Positions 53,213-63,930 of a DNA stretch of 64,000 nt are shown here, in pieces. Position 1 is the stretch's first letter. Every line of letters begins with the position of its first letter. The position numbers and the translations under genes were made by a program. The notes beneath the pieces were generated by a model. The model had not been told where the DNA came from, made no database searches, and saw only the letters and a program-made list of their open reading frames with translations. Source of the DNA: Ditylenchus dipsaci (Eukaryota; Nematoda; Chromadorea; Rhabditida; Anguinidae); assembly GCA_004194705.1 (NCBI GenBank), contig SADC01000196.1, forward strand, positions 82,651 through 146,650, given 5' to 3'.

Positions 53213-54015
53213 GGCTTTACCAGACCCTTCAGCGAATGCAAAAAAAATATTTTATAAATTTATTGGATTTATTGAATAAGGTGCAATTTTAAGACTTCTG
53301 AAAACTGAAAGCAAAGCAGTTAAAATACTCTTGAGTTATTTACTTTACCGCAGGGTCGACAAATTCCGCTATTTTTTAGCAAGTTAAAATAGACTTTCGT
53401 ACGTAACTTTTACATTTTTCAGACTTTTAAATCGAAACTTTGTGCCACTTTTTGCGCTTTTGCGATTTGAAACTTCGGGGTGTCGACGTTATGTACCTTT
53501 CGTCTCATTTTGGAACTGCCCTTTTAACTACTTAGACCTTAGGATGGGTAGGGTAGGTCATCGTTATGGGTAGGTCATCGTGTGTTAGGACGGAGTAATA
53601 AATGCCTTACGCACTTTTTCCGGGGTGATCTGGGACTGGGACTAATATTTAAGTGCTTTTATGAGGTTTGATAAAAAAAGAGATTTGAGGCCAAATGGGA
53701 CAAAATTTACATCAACGAAGTAAAACTTCAATGTTCTGCAAGTTGAACACAAAATTCACTAAAAAGCAGACCCAGCTCCATCGCTCATTTCGATCTTAGA
53801 GATGCGAAGACCAGTGCGGTCAGCTGTTTTGTAAAATAATAATGACAATCAAAAACTAATTCATAGGCTGCATGATTGACCACAGTGACACTGATACTAT
53901 CTACGACTAAATTCTTTTCCGAGCGCAATGAACCAAATTAAGTGATTTAAGTGATCTTCACAGTTCCCACCAGATTTATATTTTTTTTGAAATTAATGTA
54001 ATGGTATAAACTTAC
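53213..54015. other. Intron-like stretch
   Basis: No repeat family or exon recognised. Confidence 0.35.
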
Positions 54016-54182
54016 CAGATGGGTTCAGAGATAATAGACCAGCCGAAGAGGCCACATCCATTATTGAAGGAGACATTGCACAGCTTACAGAAGCTCTCTT
54101 CGCATAGGCTACTGAAGTCATTCTCCAAAATATTTAGCAAATAAATAACGTGGCAAAATAAAGTTATTCTCTTTCTTTTTTC
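54016..54182 (-). CDS. Cys-rich exon, - strand
   Basis: Between CTTTTCAG and the consensus donor GTAAGTTT the frame reads KRKRITLFCHVIYLLNILEN, then DFSSLCEESFCKLCNVSFNN and GCGLFGWSIISEPI. Cysteines in the order C-x4-C-x2-C-x7-C suggest a small disulphide or zinc-binding module. It could join the exon at 53212 (phase allows a codon TG|C), but the acceptor there is poor. Confidence 0.45.
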
Positions 54183-54654
54183 TGAAAAGAATAATGAATA
54201 TTACACAAAAATGTCTCATTTAAATAAGGAAAAAGAATAAATTAAATCACGAATTAATAAAAAAAACTAGGAATAAGCAGCAGAAAGGCTAAAAAGTGAG
54301 TCAACAAGCAAATGAAAATTAATTTTTTCGCTCATAAATAAAACAAAAGTTGAGACAAAACAATATACTGCCCACTCCATTACTGACAAACACCTTGTGG
54401 AATTCATTCACAACAGTAGGGAGAGTCATGCAAGGAAGCAGAAAAAAGATTTGTTGACACAAAGAAATAGGCTCAAAACATGAAAAAGTTAGAATTAGGT
54501 TAGATGCATCTGGTACTAATTGCTGGCTTGAGAAGTGAATAACATGGTGGTACCTCTAAATGTTATTTGAAATTAGGGGGGACAGCATATGTAAACATTA
54601 TTTCCACTTTCTATGCTGAAGAAAAGGTCACTATCAGACTGATATTTTCAGATA
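54183..54654. other. Unassigned stretch
   Basis: No exon or repeat recognised. Confidence 0.35.
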
Positions 54655-54900
54655 CAGTCGACGTTCTCCATTGCGTCCCCCAAAAAGTTTGTTCCCACCT
54701 CGGGTCCGACACTTTTTTTAGCTCAACTTTTGATGATTTTTTTTTCACCACTGATTCGTCAGTCTGGTCGGAAATATCGCAAGGATTCCGATTTTGCCGG
54801 TCGTTTCTCAGAAACACGATAATCATGTGATTTAGACCCGCTACACTCTCCATTGCGTCGCCTTCAATCCCAAAAAGGCGACAATGGAGAACGTCGACTG
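54655..54900. mobile_element. pogo/Tc1-type MITE, CAGTCGACGTTCTCC end
   Basis: A 246-bp element with TA on both sides and ends CAGTCGACGTTCTCCATTG and the inverse. The left interior (AAAAGTTTGTTCCCACCTCG, GGAAATATCGCAAGGATTCC) is shared with the element at 57716-58135, while the right interior is different, so the copy is rearranged. Confidence 0.85.
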
Positions 54901-54902
54901 TA

Positions 54903-57429
54903 TTAAACATTTGGGAGTATTGAGATAATGTCCTGCCGCCATAATGTCCTGTCGCATTTTGCCAAACCAAATTTATTGGCAAGATAATCATTTGGTGGGT
55001 TTCAAAAGCTGAATTAATGGGAGCAGGAAATTAATTTAGCGAGATATCTGGCGCAGTAGCTAAAGTTTATGGGCCTAAAATAGTTCGCAGGTTCGACGCC
55101 GCTAAGAGACACTAGTTCTTTTGACTTACTTGACCAATAGTGAAAAGTAATTTGACTATTCTACGCCACATTTTAAACCAGAGTCCCAAATTACTGCTAG
55201 ACATTGGCTAAACAAGCTGAGCTGGCATACCACCACGTTGGGTCGAACCTGCACACCATCTTAAGCCAAATGCTGACTTTCTTCAAAAACATTAAAAAAA
55301 AAAAATCGCGCCATGCTTCAAAGAAATTTCTGGTCACACTAATTGCGCATTCGCTTGAAAATTGTAGCGAAAATGCATAAGCAGAGAAACATTACTACAA
55401 TATTTACAGCTATGACAAACTTCTGCAAAATATTTAGAAAAAACAAGTCAAGTGTCAAAATTTAAGCCTTATTTTTTGAGAAACTATAATATTCATCTTC
55501 GTCACTGACCAAAAGTTGAGGATTAAGGATGTATTTTAGGGCATAATCTAAGCGCGTAATACGAAACCATTGGTTAAATAAAGAATAAATTTAGCACTGG
55601 ATATTGCTGAAAAGGGGCGTACCCACGCAGCCACTTTGTAGTGGAAGCACTTAAATTGACGCAAATATTAGTTGGAAGAAATTAAAAAGGTAAGAATGAA
55701 TAATATAGCAATTTTGATTATTAAAATTGGAAGAAGCAGTGTTTTTGCATTTTATACTACTATTTGTTCAAACAAAAAATGTGAAAATGATAAGAAAAAT
55801 CACCAAGTAAATGTGAAAACACAGACAGGAATGAGAATTTGGAGCTTCTAGTTCCGTACTTTGGTAAATTTTTTTCTTAAAAGTGGTTCTTTGACACCAG
55901 AATGGAAATAGTTTCTAAAAGACAAGCTTGGGCGAAAATACTTAGCTCTTTAATCAAAAGTTCAACATTATGGTCTTCCTAACTAAAAAATTGTTTTGAG
56001 CTGAATTTTTGATTAAAAATGTTATTGGCTATAAAATAATCAAAGATCCACTTTTGCCCTAAAAATTCATCACCAAAAGTTTTGCTCTAAAATCCACTAA
56101 AAGCCACTTTAATTTTGAAAATGATAAAAGATACAAAGATCAATTTTTTGCATTAAAAATGTAAAAGTCTGATTAGCCACAAGATAAATTTGCAAAAAGG
56201 TATTTTTATAGCTGAAAAAAGAAAACCTTTTCCAAAAACTAATTTAAATTTTTTCTGCAAGGAATTAGCAGAATATCCCAATCAGAAAAAACAAATGTAG
56301 CTTCAAATAATTAAAAATTCTGCGAATTTCGCTAACAATAGTATGGGTAGTAGTGAAATGTCATTCACGTGTCAGATAAGAGGTAAAAGCAGTGCGAATT
56401 GGCTGGGCAAACAATACGCGTGTGAGTTATCTGTGCCTGTTAGAACTCAACCAGTGGTAACAACAACAATAAGTGGTGGTGTGCCATTGAGTCGTTCAAG
56501 TTAATAATAAAGGGTTTAATTAAAGCCATTTCGGGTTATCCCACATCTTTTTTTTCTCATCAGTAGCACAAAAGCAACAATGCAATCCAAAAATAGTATT
56601 TCCATAGTAATTAAAAATAGATTTACACAAAAGCCACGAAAATTTCTATTTTTGGCTGGTTCGAGCAAGGGTTTCCACGAGACTTTTTTTTTTGGCATTC
56701 AAATGAGTTAGAAATGAGGTAGTCTAACGACCTTTTTGCTTGAGATGGTGCTTCCTTTTTCCGCTGATGTCTATTTACATGAAATCAAATATGAGCTCAT
56801 TGAAAGTCTTGTTTGCAATAATTTTTCCTGTCTGTTTTTGCAAACCATAGGAGTTTTAAACTGATACTGACAAATAGTTCGGGTCAACGTAATAGTTGGT
56901 CACTGAACTCATTGTTCGCAACATCGAATTTCTTCAGAATTAACAATAAGCCAGCTCTGTGGCTCAATGGAACATTGTCTAGTGAAAATCTTGATCATAG
57001 GATTCTAAGATTTTTTACTCTTTGGTTTTCGACATTCTGCTGGCCCTTTAGAAAGGTTCGGACGCTGCCTTTGCCCTATACATAGTGACCAACTGTAATC
57101 TCAAAGCAAATTGCAATAAATAAATTAAAAATTTTGCATTTCAGCAAAATTACTAAAGTGACCGGGAATAGGCACTTTAAATTTAGTATGTCAGCTAGAA
57201 TTTTTTCGGTCAAATGCCAACTTTGATCATCCTATCATAAGATTACATACCGAATTAGGAAAGAAATGCCCATCCAAGCAATATGGCCAGTATGTGATCT
57301 ACTCTTGAATGGGTCCTCTGAACAAATTAATAAAATTAATAATGGACGCAGCTAGTGGGCTGTCGCATTTTTTCTCATTAGTAACGAAAATATCAATGCA
57401 AGCTAAATAAGGAATAATATTTTTATTAT
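54903..57429. other. Low-repeat stretch, no firm gene
   Basis: At 55036-55100 a - or + strand tRNA-like pair of boxes (TGGCGCAGTAGC and GGTTCGACGCC) occurs without a foldable tRNA; a similar inverse box B lies at 55236-55250. At 56950-57055 GCCAGC...GCTGGC encloses TGGCTCAATGG. These may be tRNA-derived SINE relics. No exon recognised. Confidence 0.4.
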
Positions 57430-60010
57430 TAGAATAGATTCCAAGACGAGACATTAGCCTATCTATTTTGAGCAGATTTGCAATATAATAGCCTGAAAAT
57501 AGCTGGAGGCAAGTGAAATTGGCAGAAACTGCTTCAGTTTACTGATATGGCAACAGCTGCTTTTTCTTTTTCTATTTGTTTCATATTTCTGCTACCATTT
57601 CTGCAACCACTCATTTGTTTCAACTCTACAAAGAACGCTCCATAAAAAGTGAGCAGCCAATTGAGAGGAGAAAAAATTAACAGATATGAATTCGCAGAGC
57701 CTTTAATGGTATTTACAGTCAAACCTCGATTTAGTGGCACCCCCAAAAGTTTGTTCCCGCCTTGGGTCCGACACTTTTTTTAACACGATTTTTGAAGTTT
57801 TTTATAAATGCTCTTTTGACAGTCTGGTCCCAAATATCGTAAGGATTCCGATTTTGCCGATCGTTTTTCAGAATTATAAGAAAATTCTTCTAAAAAAGCA
57901 AAACTCAGTTTAAAACAGAAATTTTTGAATTTTCCTGTTTTTAACTGAGTTTTTGCTGTTTTAGAAGAATTTTTTTTATAATTCTGAAAAGGATCGGCAA
58001 AATCGGATCCTTGCGATATTTGGGACCAGACTGTCAAAGAGCATTTATAGAAAACTTCAAAAATCGTGTTAAAAAAAGTGTCGGACCCAAGGCGGGAACG
58101 AACTTTTGGGGGTGCCATAGTAGAGAGTTTGACTGTATTCTAAGCGCAAAATTATGGCTTAGAAGCTAAGCTAATCAAGATTCCTTATAATGCCCACAAC
58201 AATAAATGAGTAATTGTATTAGAAGAAGTAGTATTAGAAAAAAGTATTAAGTATTAGAAGAAATAAAAGTACTTTAAACGCCACATTCCACAATAAATTT
58301 CAGCTTCATTTTTTTGGACTGTTAATTATCTCATAATCTGGCTTATGAAAATATTAAAAAAGAGATTGATTAGATGTTATATATTCTTAAACATCCTAAT
58401 TCTTTTCAGCAGTATAATGAAGAATTTGCTTTGATGTTTTAAGAAGTTTGATAATAAATAATGTAGTCAAAACCAGACACAGGGTACAGCTGTTCTATTT
58501 ATTTCTGTAACCTACACTTAAATTGCCAGTTTCTCTTATAATTGTATTGGCTCAAAACGTCACCTTGGCGAAAGCTGGACCACAATAACTTTTAGACTTC
58601 TGGAACTTATAAAGTTAGCGCAGGAAACAGATCACAATAGTAAAAGACCACCGCAACTACGTCTTTCAAACATAGGAAGATACTAATGAACATCCAAAAC
58701 GACATTCAAAAACAATGTTCAGACATAAAGAAACGGACCAAGCAGCCACCCACCCAAATGCAAATGAGCAAATGATGAGCTGAAGCACAAAAAAATTTGC
58801 TGATTAAGATGACGAGTGCAAAAAAATTGGCTCTTATATTTATGCAGAAATAAAAAGCAGTGGAGGCATAACAAGCATATTCTTTATATTATAGCTTCTT
58901 CAATTCAGAAAAGAGGCATTATCGTATCTATTTTGCGCAATTTGCCATATAATAGGTCAGAAAAAGCAGGTGAATGAAACTGTAAGAAACTGCTCAGGTC
59001 TACTGATATGGAAGCAGCCGCCTTTCTCGTTCTTGTTCCATGCTTCTGTTGCCAAACCACGTTTTTGTTAAGCTTTTCAAAAAAAAACTTTTTAAAAAAA
59101 ATAAGCGACAAGATTAAGAAAAGGTAAAGTCCACGAATTTGCTAACTCAGTATGGAATTTATTCTAAACACATATTACATAAGAAGAAGAAAAAAGTTGT
59201 TGTTTAAATTGTTAATATCATCTACAACAATAAATAAGTAATTATATTAGGAAAATAAGTGGCATTGAAATAAAAGTACTATAAGCGTCACATTCCACGA
59301 TACATTCTATTCACATTATGTTTGGACTGTTAATTGCATTTGAATAGAAAAAAAATCAAATGTATTCTTATGTTTTTTAAGCCAATCTTAGATATTTTTA
59401 GAGACAGCACCCAAAGTGCACCCTCTCCAAAGCTTATTAAAATAGAGGGTATGAGTTAGGGGTGTTGCGCTTATTATCATAACTTATTTTTTTGTTAGAA
59501 ATATAGAGCCGCTTCGTGACGAAAAGCACAAGCATAGTCACATTGCAAGGAATTGGGGTTTTCTAAATATGAATCGCCCTGTTCTACGGATAGAGAACTC
59601 ATACTCTTTGGAGGTTTTACGGCTTTAAGGCAGTATAATAAGAGTAATTCTGAGCTGCCTTGAAGTTTGATAAGAGATAGCTAAATCAGAGAACCTTCAG
59701 CAATGGAAGTTAAATGTTATATTTATTTGCGCGACCGACTTTAAATTGCAGCTAGGTTTATGTACTATACGAAAAGAAGGTAGAAAAGAATGTAGAAAAG
59801 CAACTTAAAGTGAGAGATCAAAACAGTAAACACCACTCAACTACGTCTTTAAAACACATAGGAATACTAATGAACGCCGAAAACAACATTTAGAAACAAT
59901 GTCCAGACCCGAAGAAGCTAACCAAGCAGCCCCCACCCAAATGCAAATGATGAGCTGAAGCACAAAAAAATGCTGATTAAGATGACGAGTGCAAAAATAA
60001 TTTCTTTAAT
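57430..60010. repeat. Tandem duplication, two units of about 1.1 kb
   Basis: Unit 1 (about 57430-58850) and unit 2 (about 58905-60010) share in order: ATTATAGC/TTATCGTATC-type start with TCTATTTTG, ACTGATATGG with GCTGC, CAACAATAAAT(G/A)AGTAATT, CACATTCCAC, GTTTGGACTGTTAATT, ACTACGTCTTT, GCAAATGATGAGCTGAAGCA and GATGACGAGTGCAAAAA. The offset is about 1470 bp before the MITE at 57716-58135 and about 1050 after it. Unit 2 ends in an intact small ORF (59970); unit 1 has only its first codons. Confidence 0.8.
57716..58135. mobile_element. pogo/Tc1-type hairpin MITE, CAGTCAAACCTCG family
   Basis: A 420-bp near-palindrome with ends CAGTCAAACCTCGATTTAGT and AGAGAGTTTGACTG, TA on both sides. Arms pair through GGGTCCGACACTTTTTTTAA and CGGCAAAATCGGATCC to a centre near 57920. 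The other copy of the surrounding duplication has a single TA at 59160-59161 in its place. Confidence 0.95.
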
Positions 60011-60185
60011 TTTTTGCAGCAATGGAGAATCAATAGAGCAAGATAGGAAAAACGAATGTAACCAGCCACAGAAGTCATGCAATCCGAGAATTCCGGAAAA
60101 GCGTATGGGTTGCGAATATAAATGTGGACGCCTTCCATCTGGCTGCTCAAGAAAGCACGCTATGATATACATTCAACCCAGTTAG
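59970..60185 (+). CDS. Small Cys-rich, possibly secreted peptide
   Basis: The frame from ATG (59970 or 59982) reads MLIKMTSAKIISLIFCSNGE, a short basic-hydrophobic start like a weak signal peptide, then QDRKNECNQPQKSCNPRIPE, KRMGCEYKCGRLPSGCSRKH and a TAG at 60183-60185. Five cysteines after the start (C-x6-C-x10-C-x3-C-x6-C) suggest a disulphide-bonded peptide. Alternatively TTTTTTGCAG at 60019 is an acceptor and this is exon 2. Unit 1 of the duplication has the same first codons (MTSAKKLALIF) but then stops. No known family. Confidence 0.45.
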   Translation: MLIKMTSAKIISLIFCSNGESIEQDRKNECNQPQKSCNPRIPEKRMGCEYKCGRLPSGCSRKHAMIYIQPS

Positions 60186-60448
60186 ATTAAAGCTAGGTTG
60201 CGAAAAGTTATTTAGAAAAGATGCGTGAGAAGATTGCAAACTAATAAGGACCTTTTTAGCCGATGGGGTTCAGTGGAAATGTCACCTAAAATTAAGCTTG
60301 GATAAGCAGAATATATACTCCGTGGATATAATAAAGTTGGAGACAGGGAAGTAAGCTGTATTTCTTCTTTTTTAAGGAATCATTAATTTTGGAAAAAAAA
60401 GTCTAGGGCTTTTACAAGCAGAGGCAATTCTTCTGAAAATGATGCGAA

Positions 60449-60621
60449 TTATAGACTTTTTTTTATGCAAGTACATATATTTATGCTTGAGTGCTTCATT
60501 CTGAGGGTCGCAAAAGCACGAGCGTATTGTTTACTGATTTTTTCGAAAGGTCTTTGTGTGTGTATTGTTCCATGAATTCGAGGAGGCTTCTGAGCCTGCG
60601 TGGGCAACATACCAAACTTTT
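60449..60621 (-). CDS. Exon on the - strand, unknown gene
   Basis: A strong acceptor TTTTGTCTTTTCCAG precedes KFGMLPTQAQKPPRIHGTIH, then TQRPFEKISKQYARAFATLR and a short Cys-containing tail with a stop at 60449. Basic overall, no recognised family. A preceding exon at 60630-60720 is possible but not supported. Confidence 0.4.
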
Positions 60622-60908
60622 CTGGAAAAGACAAAAAGTGTGGAAGTTAGTTTTTATTTTTTTTGCAACAATGCACACAGAGATTATTTGCGCTAGATCG
60701 CGCTGGACTTGTACAGTAATACGAAGCTAAAACATAGACTCTAGTCGTCCTGGTATTTGTAAGATGTGAATAAATAATGAACAATTCAATGCATATCAAA
60801 TTCAAAAAAATACAGTTTATGAAACCAGCTTGAAATGAGGAAAGGTTTTATAAACCCTAGCTCCGATATTGCGGGTATCGGCACTTGTTAACTTGGGCGT
60901 TTGGTTCG

Positions 60909-61220
60909 CATTTTGTAAATTTTTGTAAATCGTGTTAAACGACTCCTAAGTAATTTTTAAGAGCTTAACACGATAAAAAGATATTTTCTAAACACTTTTC
61001 CACATAAAAAGTCAATTTTTTGAAAAAAATTTGCCCTTTATTGACTTTTGCCTTGGGGGACCAAGGCAAAGCAAGTTTCTGGTCAAATTTTAGTCAAAAT
61101 TTTTTTTTCAAATGTTGGTTTTTTATGAAAAGTATGAGAAAACAGCTTTTTATCGTTTTAGCACATAAAAATACTTAGCAGTCGTTTAAAACACAATTAA
61201 CAAAAATTTACAAAATTGCG
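60909..61220. mobile_element. Hairpin MITE, TTTTGTAAATTTTTG ends
   Basis: A 310-bp palindrome, stem from TTTTGTAAATTTTTGT(A/T)AA through CACGATAAAAAG to a centre near 61065 (TTGCCTTGGGGGACCAAGGC). The central phrase GACCAAGG is shared with pieces at 14200, 37750 and 38850. Confidence 0.78.
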
Positions 61221-61989
61221 TTTCAAAATTTTTGACGCAAAACATCCTTTATGTAGTCTTAAACAAAAAAGAAATTTTTTAAAAAGATATCTTTTGTGAA
61301 AGTTATAAGAACATTGCGATTCATTAATTCGACGTGCTTGACCCACCCTGGTCTGTAGAAAATTTGGTTTTGAGTTGAGAGCGCAAAAATAACTGCTCAA
61401 ACCAAAAAAAATTAGAATGAGGCTGCTTTTGGCAGAAACTGAATGACACACTTTCGTTAAGCGCCAGAATAGCTCATTTGTTTCCCGACTAAGTATATGC
61501 AAATGACACATAAACAGGCTGGTGCCTTCCCATTTCAGCTCATTTGCTGCCATCCACCCCACTTTGTTCTCATCATCGGCACAGCAGCAGCCCATAAATT
61601 CTGACTGCTTTGAGCCAAATTATTTCTTTTTTTTCTTCCTTGTCCAAACCAGTTTTAGCAACCAAAAATTAATTTGAGTGCAGCAAAATGGGAAATATCC
61701 TGCCGTTGAAAATGTCAAATTTCTGCAATTTTTGTTGGTCAAAGTCCAAAGCTGAAAAAATCATATGCAGATCGCTTATCGGAAATTCGGGAAGACATAT
61801 ATAGTTGCCTCTCGATTTCACGACTCCCATTTAACGTTTTCTAAAAAGTGCTTGACTGGATTGAGGCGAATTTTTTCTCCATATGAAGACTCTCGATTAA
61901 ACGTCCAATAGGTTTTTAGTCTCACTTTAGCTGCCCTAACATAAAATTGACTCTCGATTTGATTTTTTCAAGTGAATTTGCAATAAAAT
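61221..61989. other. Stretch with a weak - strand ORF
   Basis: A - strand ORF (61595-61197) begins MGCCCADDENKVGWMAANEL and is protein-like for about 50 codons, but it then runs into low-complexity sequence and has no splice evidence. 61800-61980 contains repeated ACTCTCGATT phrases, possibly part of the next element. Confidence 0.35.
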
Positions 61990-62370
61990 GGCTGTCACTG
62001 AAATTATCCACTAAATTTCTGAATTCGACACTAATTTGTCAATTTCCGCACTAAATTTAAATTTCCTTCCAAACACTAATTTCCCCACTAATTTATACAA
62101 AAGGAAATTTTGAAGGAAAAAGGCCATCGTTGGACAGATCTTGATTTTTGTTAATGATTGGTATTGTTAGACAGTGTTGTTGAAATAAAAAGAAAGCTTT
62201 GTTGAAATCAGAAATTCAGTATTAAATTCAGTGTTTCGAAGGAAATTCGAATTTAGTGTGACATTTAGAAATTTAGTGTTGAAATTTTTTTTTGAAGAAA
62301 ATTTGAATTTAGTGCGGAATTTTTTTAATTAGTGTCGAATTGAGAAATTTAGTGGGTAAATTCAATTTGA
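61990..62370. mobile_element. Fold-back element with CACTAAATTT arrays
   Basis: The left array (62008-62100) has five CACTAAATTT units and the right (62240-62360) five inverted units. The arms match in order: CCACTAAATTTCT, AATTCGACACTAATT, TTCCGCACTAAATT. This is the same inward-array architecture as the elements at 2360, 17081 and 22025. No reliable target duplication. Confidence 0.7.
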
Positions 62371-63264
62371 TCGAACGTTTTTTAATTTTTTGAAGTCACG
62401 ATTTCAAACCTTCAGGCTGTCGAAAAAGTCCCTAATTGGCCTAGAATGACTGGAACCTTTTTGATAGTCTAAAAAATGTTTGACACATAAAGACAACAGA
62501 TTTTTCATAGTTTGTGTTCGGAAATAATATTTTGTGAAAAAATGTTAACTCCTGTAAAAAAATTGTAAAATTGAAATAAAAAATTTATTTCCGAAAGATG
62601 ACAAATAGCTTATTGTTTTTCTTCTATGTCATTTTAGCATTTTGTAACCCACTAAAATTGTCACTAACTTTACGTTTAATTAAAGACTTTCCAGCTGATC
62701 TATACATGTTTGCATACAGTCAATGCATATCAATTAAACAGTGATCTTCCATAGCGTCTCAAAAAAACACGAAAAATTTACGAAAGATAAAAAAATCGCT
62801 CACTGATCTTTAAATGTAAACATTGTTTACCAAATATTTTTAGATATTTTCGCTAAAAAAGAGTTCATGATTTTTACTAGTTTATGTTCGATGTTGTTAC
62901 CCCCAGTCAAAAGTATTGAAAAACTATTTTGCCACCCTCAAAAATGCGAAAACAAGAAGGTGGAAAGAGGATTAACCATTGCTGATCTGCAAACAACTCT
63001 ATTTGGGTAGAAAGAGGGTGGAAAGAATGCAGAAAACTGATAAAAACAGCTAGCATACCAGAAGTTGCAGATTGCAGCTTCACTAAGCGAATCTTAAGCA
63101 AAGCTAACTAGGTTGACATCAAAGACTTAGGAGTTGTTTGCACCAGGCAACAATTAATTCTGCTTGAAAGAGACAAAGTAAAAAGAAGGCTATGGCAGCT
63201 TAGGAGAAGGCCAATACAACGGACAAACACTATCTATAAAAAGCAACTTAATTGGCTAGGGGAA
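62371..63264. other. Unassigned AT-rich stretch
   Basis: No exon or repeat recognised. Confidence 0.4.
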
Positions 63265-63390
63265 CTTGCCAAAAACGAAATTTGCCCAAATACGAAATTT
63301 GCCAAACGAAATTTGCCAAACGAAATTTGCAAATCGAAATGCGCCAAAACGAAATATGCCAAAACGAAAATTTGCCGAAACGAAATTTGG
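63265..63390. repeat. ACGAAATTTGCCAA tandem array
   Basis: Eight to nine units of about 13-15 bp with core CGAAATTTGCCAAA. The Lys/Asn-rich ORFs in three frames across it are products of the repeat. Confidence 0.88.
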
Positions 63391-63589
63391 CCAACGACCC
63401 AGGGGGACAAGCAGTTTTTACGTTTTTTTCGAACATTCGAAACTGTGTCCTACCAACTAAAACCACCCAAACAACCAATAACCACTAAAACAGCAAAACC
63501 AGCCAAAATCACACTAAACAACCCAAAACACCCAAACCACTCGAAACCATCAAAACTACACCAATAAAATTTTGCGGGAATTTAAATTT

Positions 63590-63930
63590 TTAGTCTGAAA
63601 CCAACCAAACCAAGTGGTCGTCACTTGGATCAAAAAATTTTTTACGTTTTGGGTTCTGAACCAGTTTTTAGAAACTACATTCATGCACGTTAACATCGGT
63701 TTGAAAGTGGCAAAACTGCCGTTTTCCCTCAGTTATTTTTTGAGTTGGCAAATAATTGGTTTTTTACCAATCATTATTCCTAAACTCAAGAATTTTCTTC
63801 ATGCATCGTGATTTACCACGTCAGACCATGTCTCAGCGTGCACGAATCATCCAGAACATAGGTTTTGGAATCAAAAACGTAAAAAAAATTTTGATCAAGT
63901 GGAGACACTTGGTTTGGTTCGGTTCAGACT
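63590..63930. repeat. Palindromic MITE, AAGTGGTCGTCC family, copy 3
   Basis: Ends AGTCTGAAACCAACCAAACC and GGTTCGGTTCAGACT and arms like 2444-2772 and 3034-3361, but with many more differences. The intact family structure over 60 kb away from the other copies shows it moves independently. Confidence 0.78.

Noticed and set aside
55036..55110. Possible tRNA gene
   Set aside because: Box A and box B match, but the D, anticodon and T stems do not pair.
56950..57055. Possible tRNA gene with GCCAGC...GCTGGC stem
   Set aside because: It has a box A-like TGGCTCAATGG, but no proper box B, T arm or anticodon stem; length about 100 nt does not fit.
61197..61595. 132-codon - strand ORF starting MGCCC
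   Set aside because: The first 50 residues look protein-like, but there is no splice evidence, the rest is low-complexity and overlaps the end of a hairpin MITE.
63252..63567. Overlapping Lys/Asn-rich ORFs in several frames
   Set aside because: Produced by the ACGAAATTTGCCAA tandem array.
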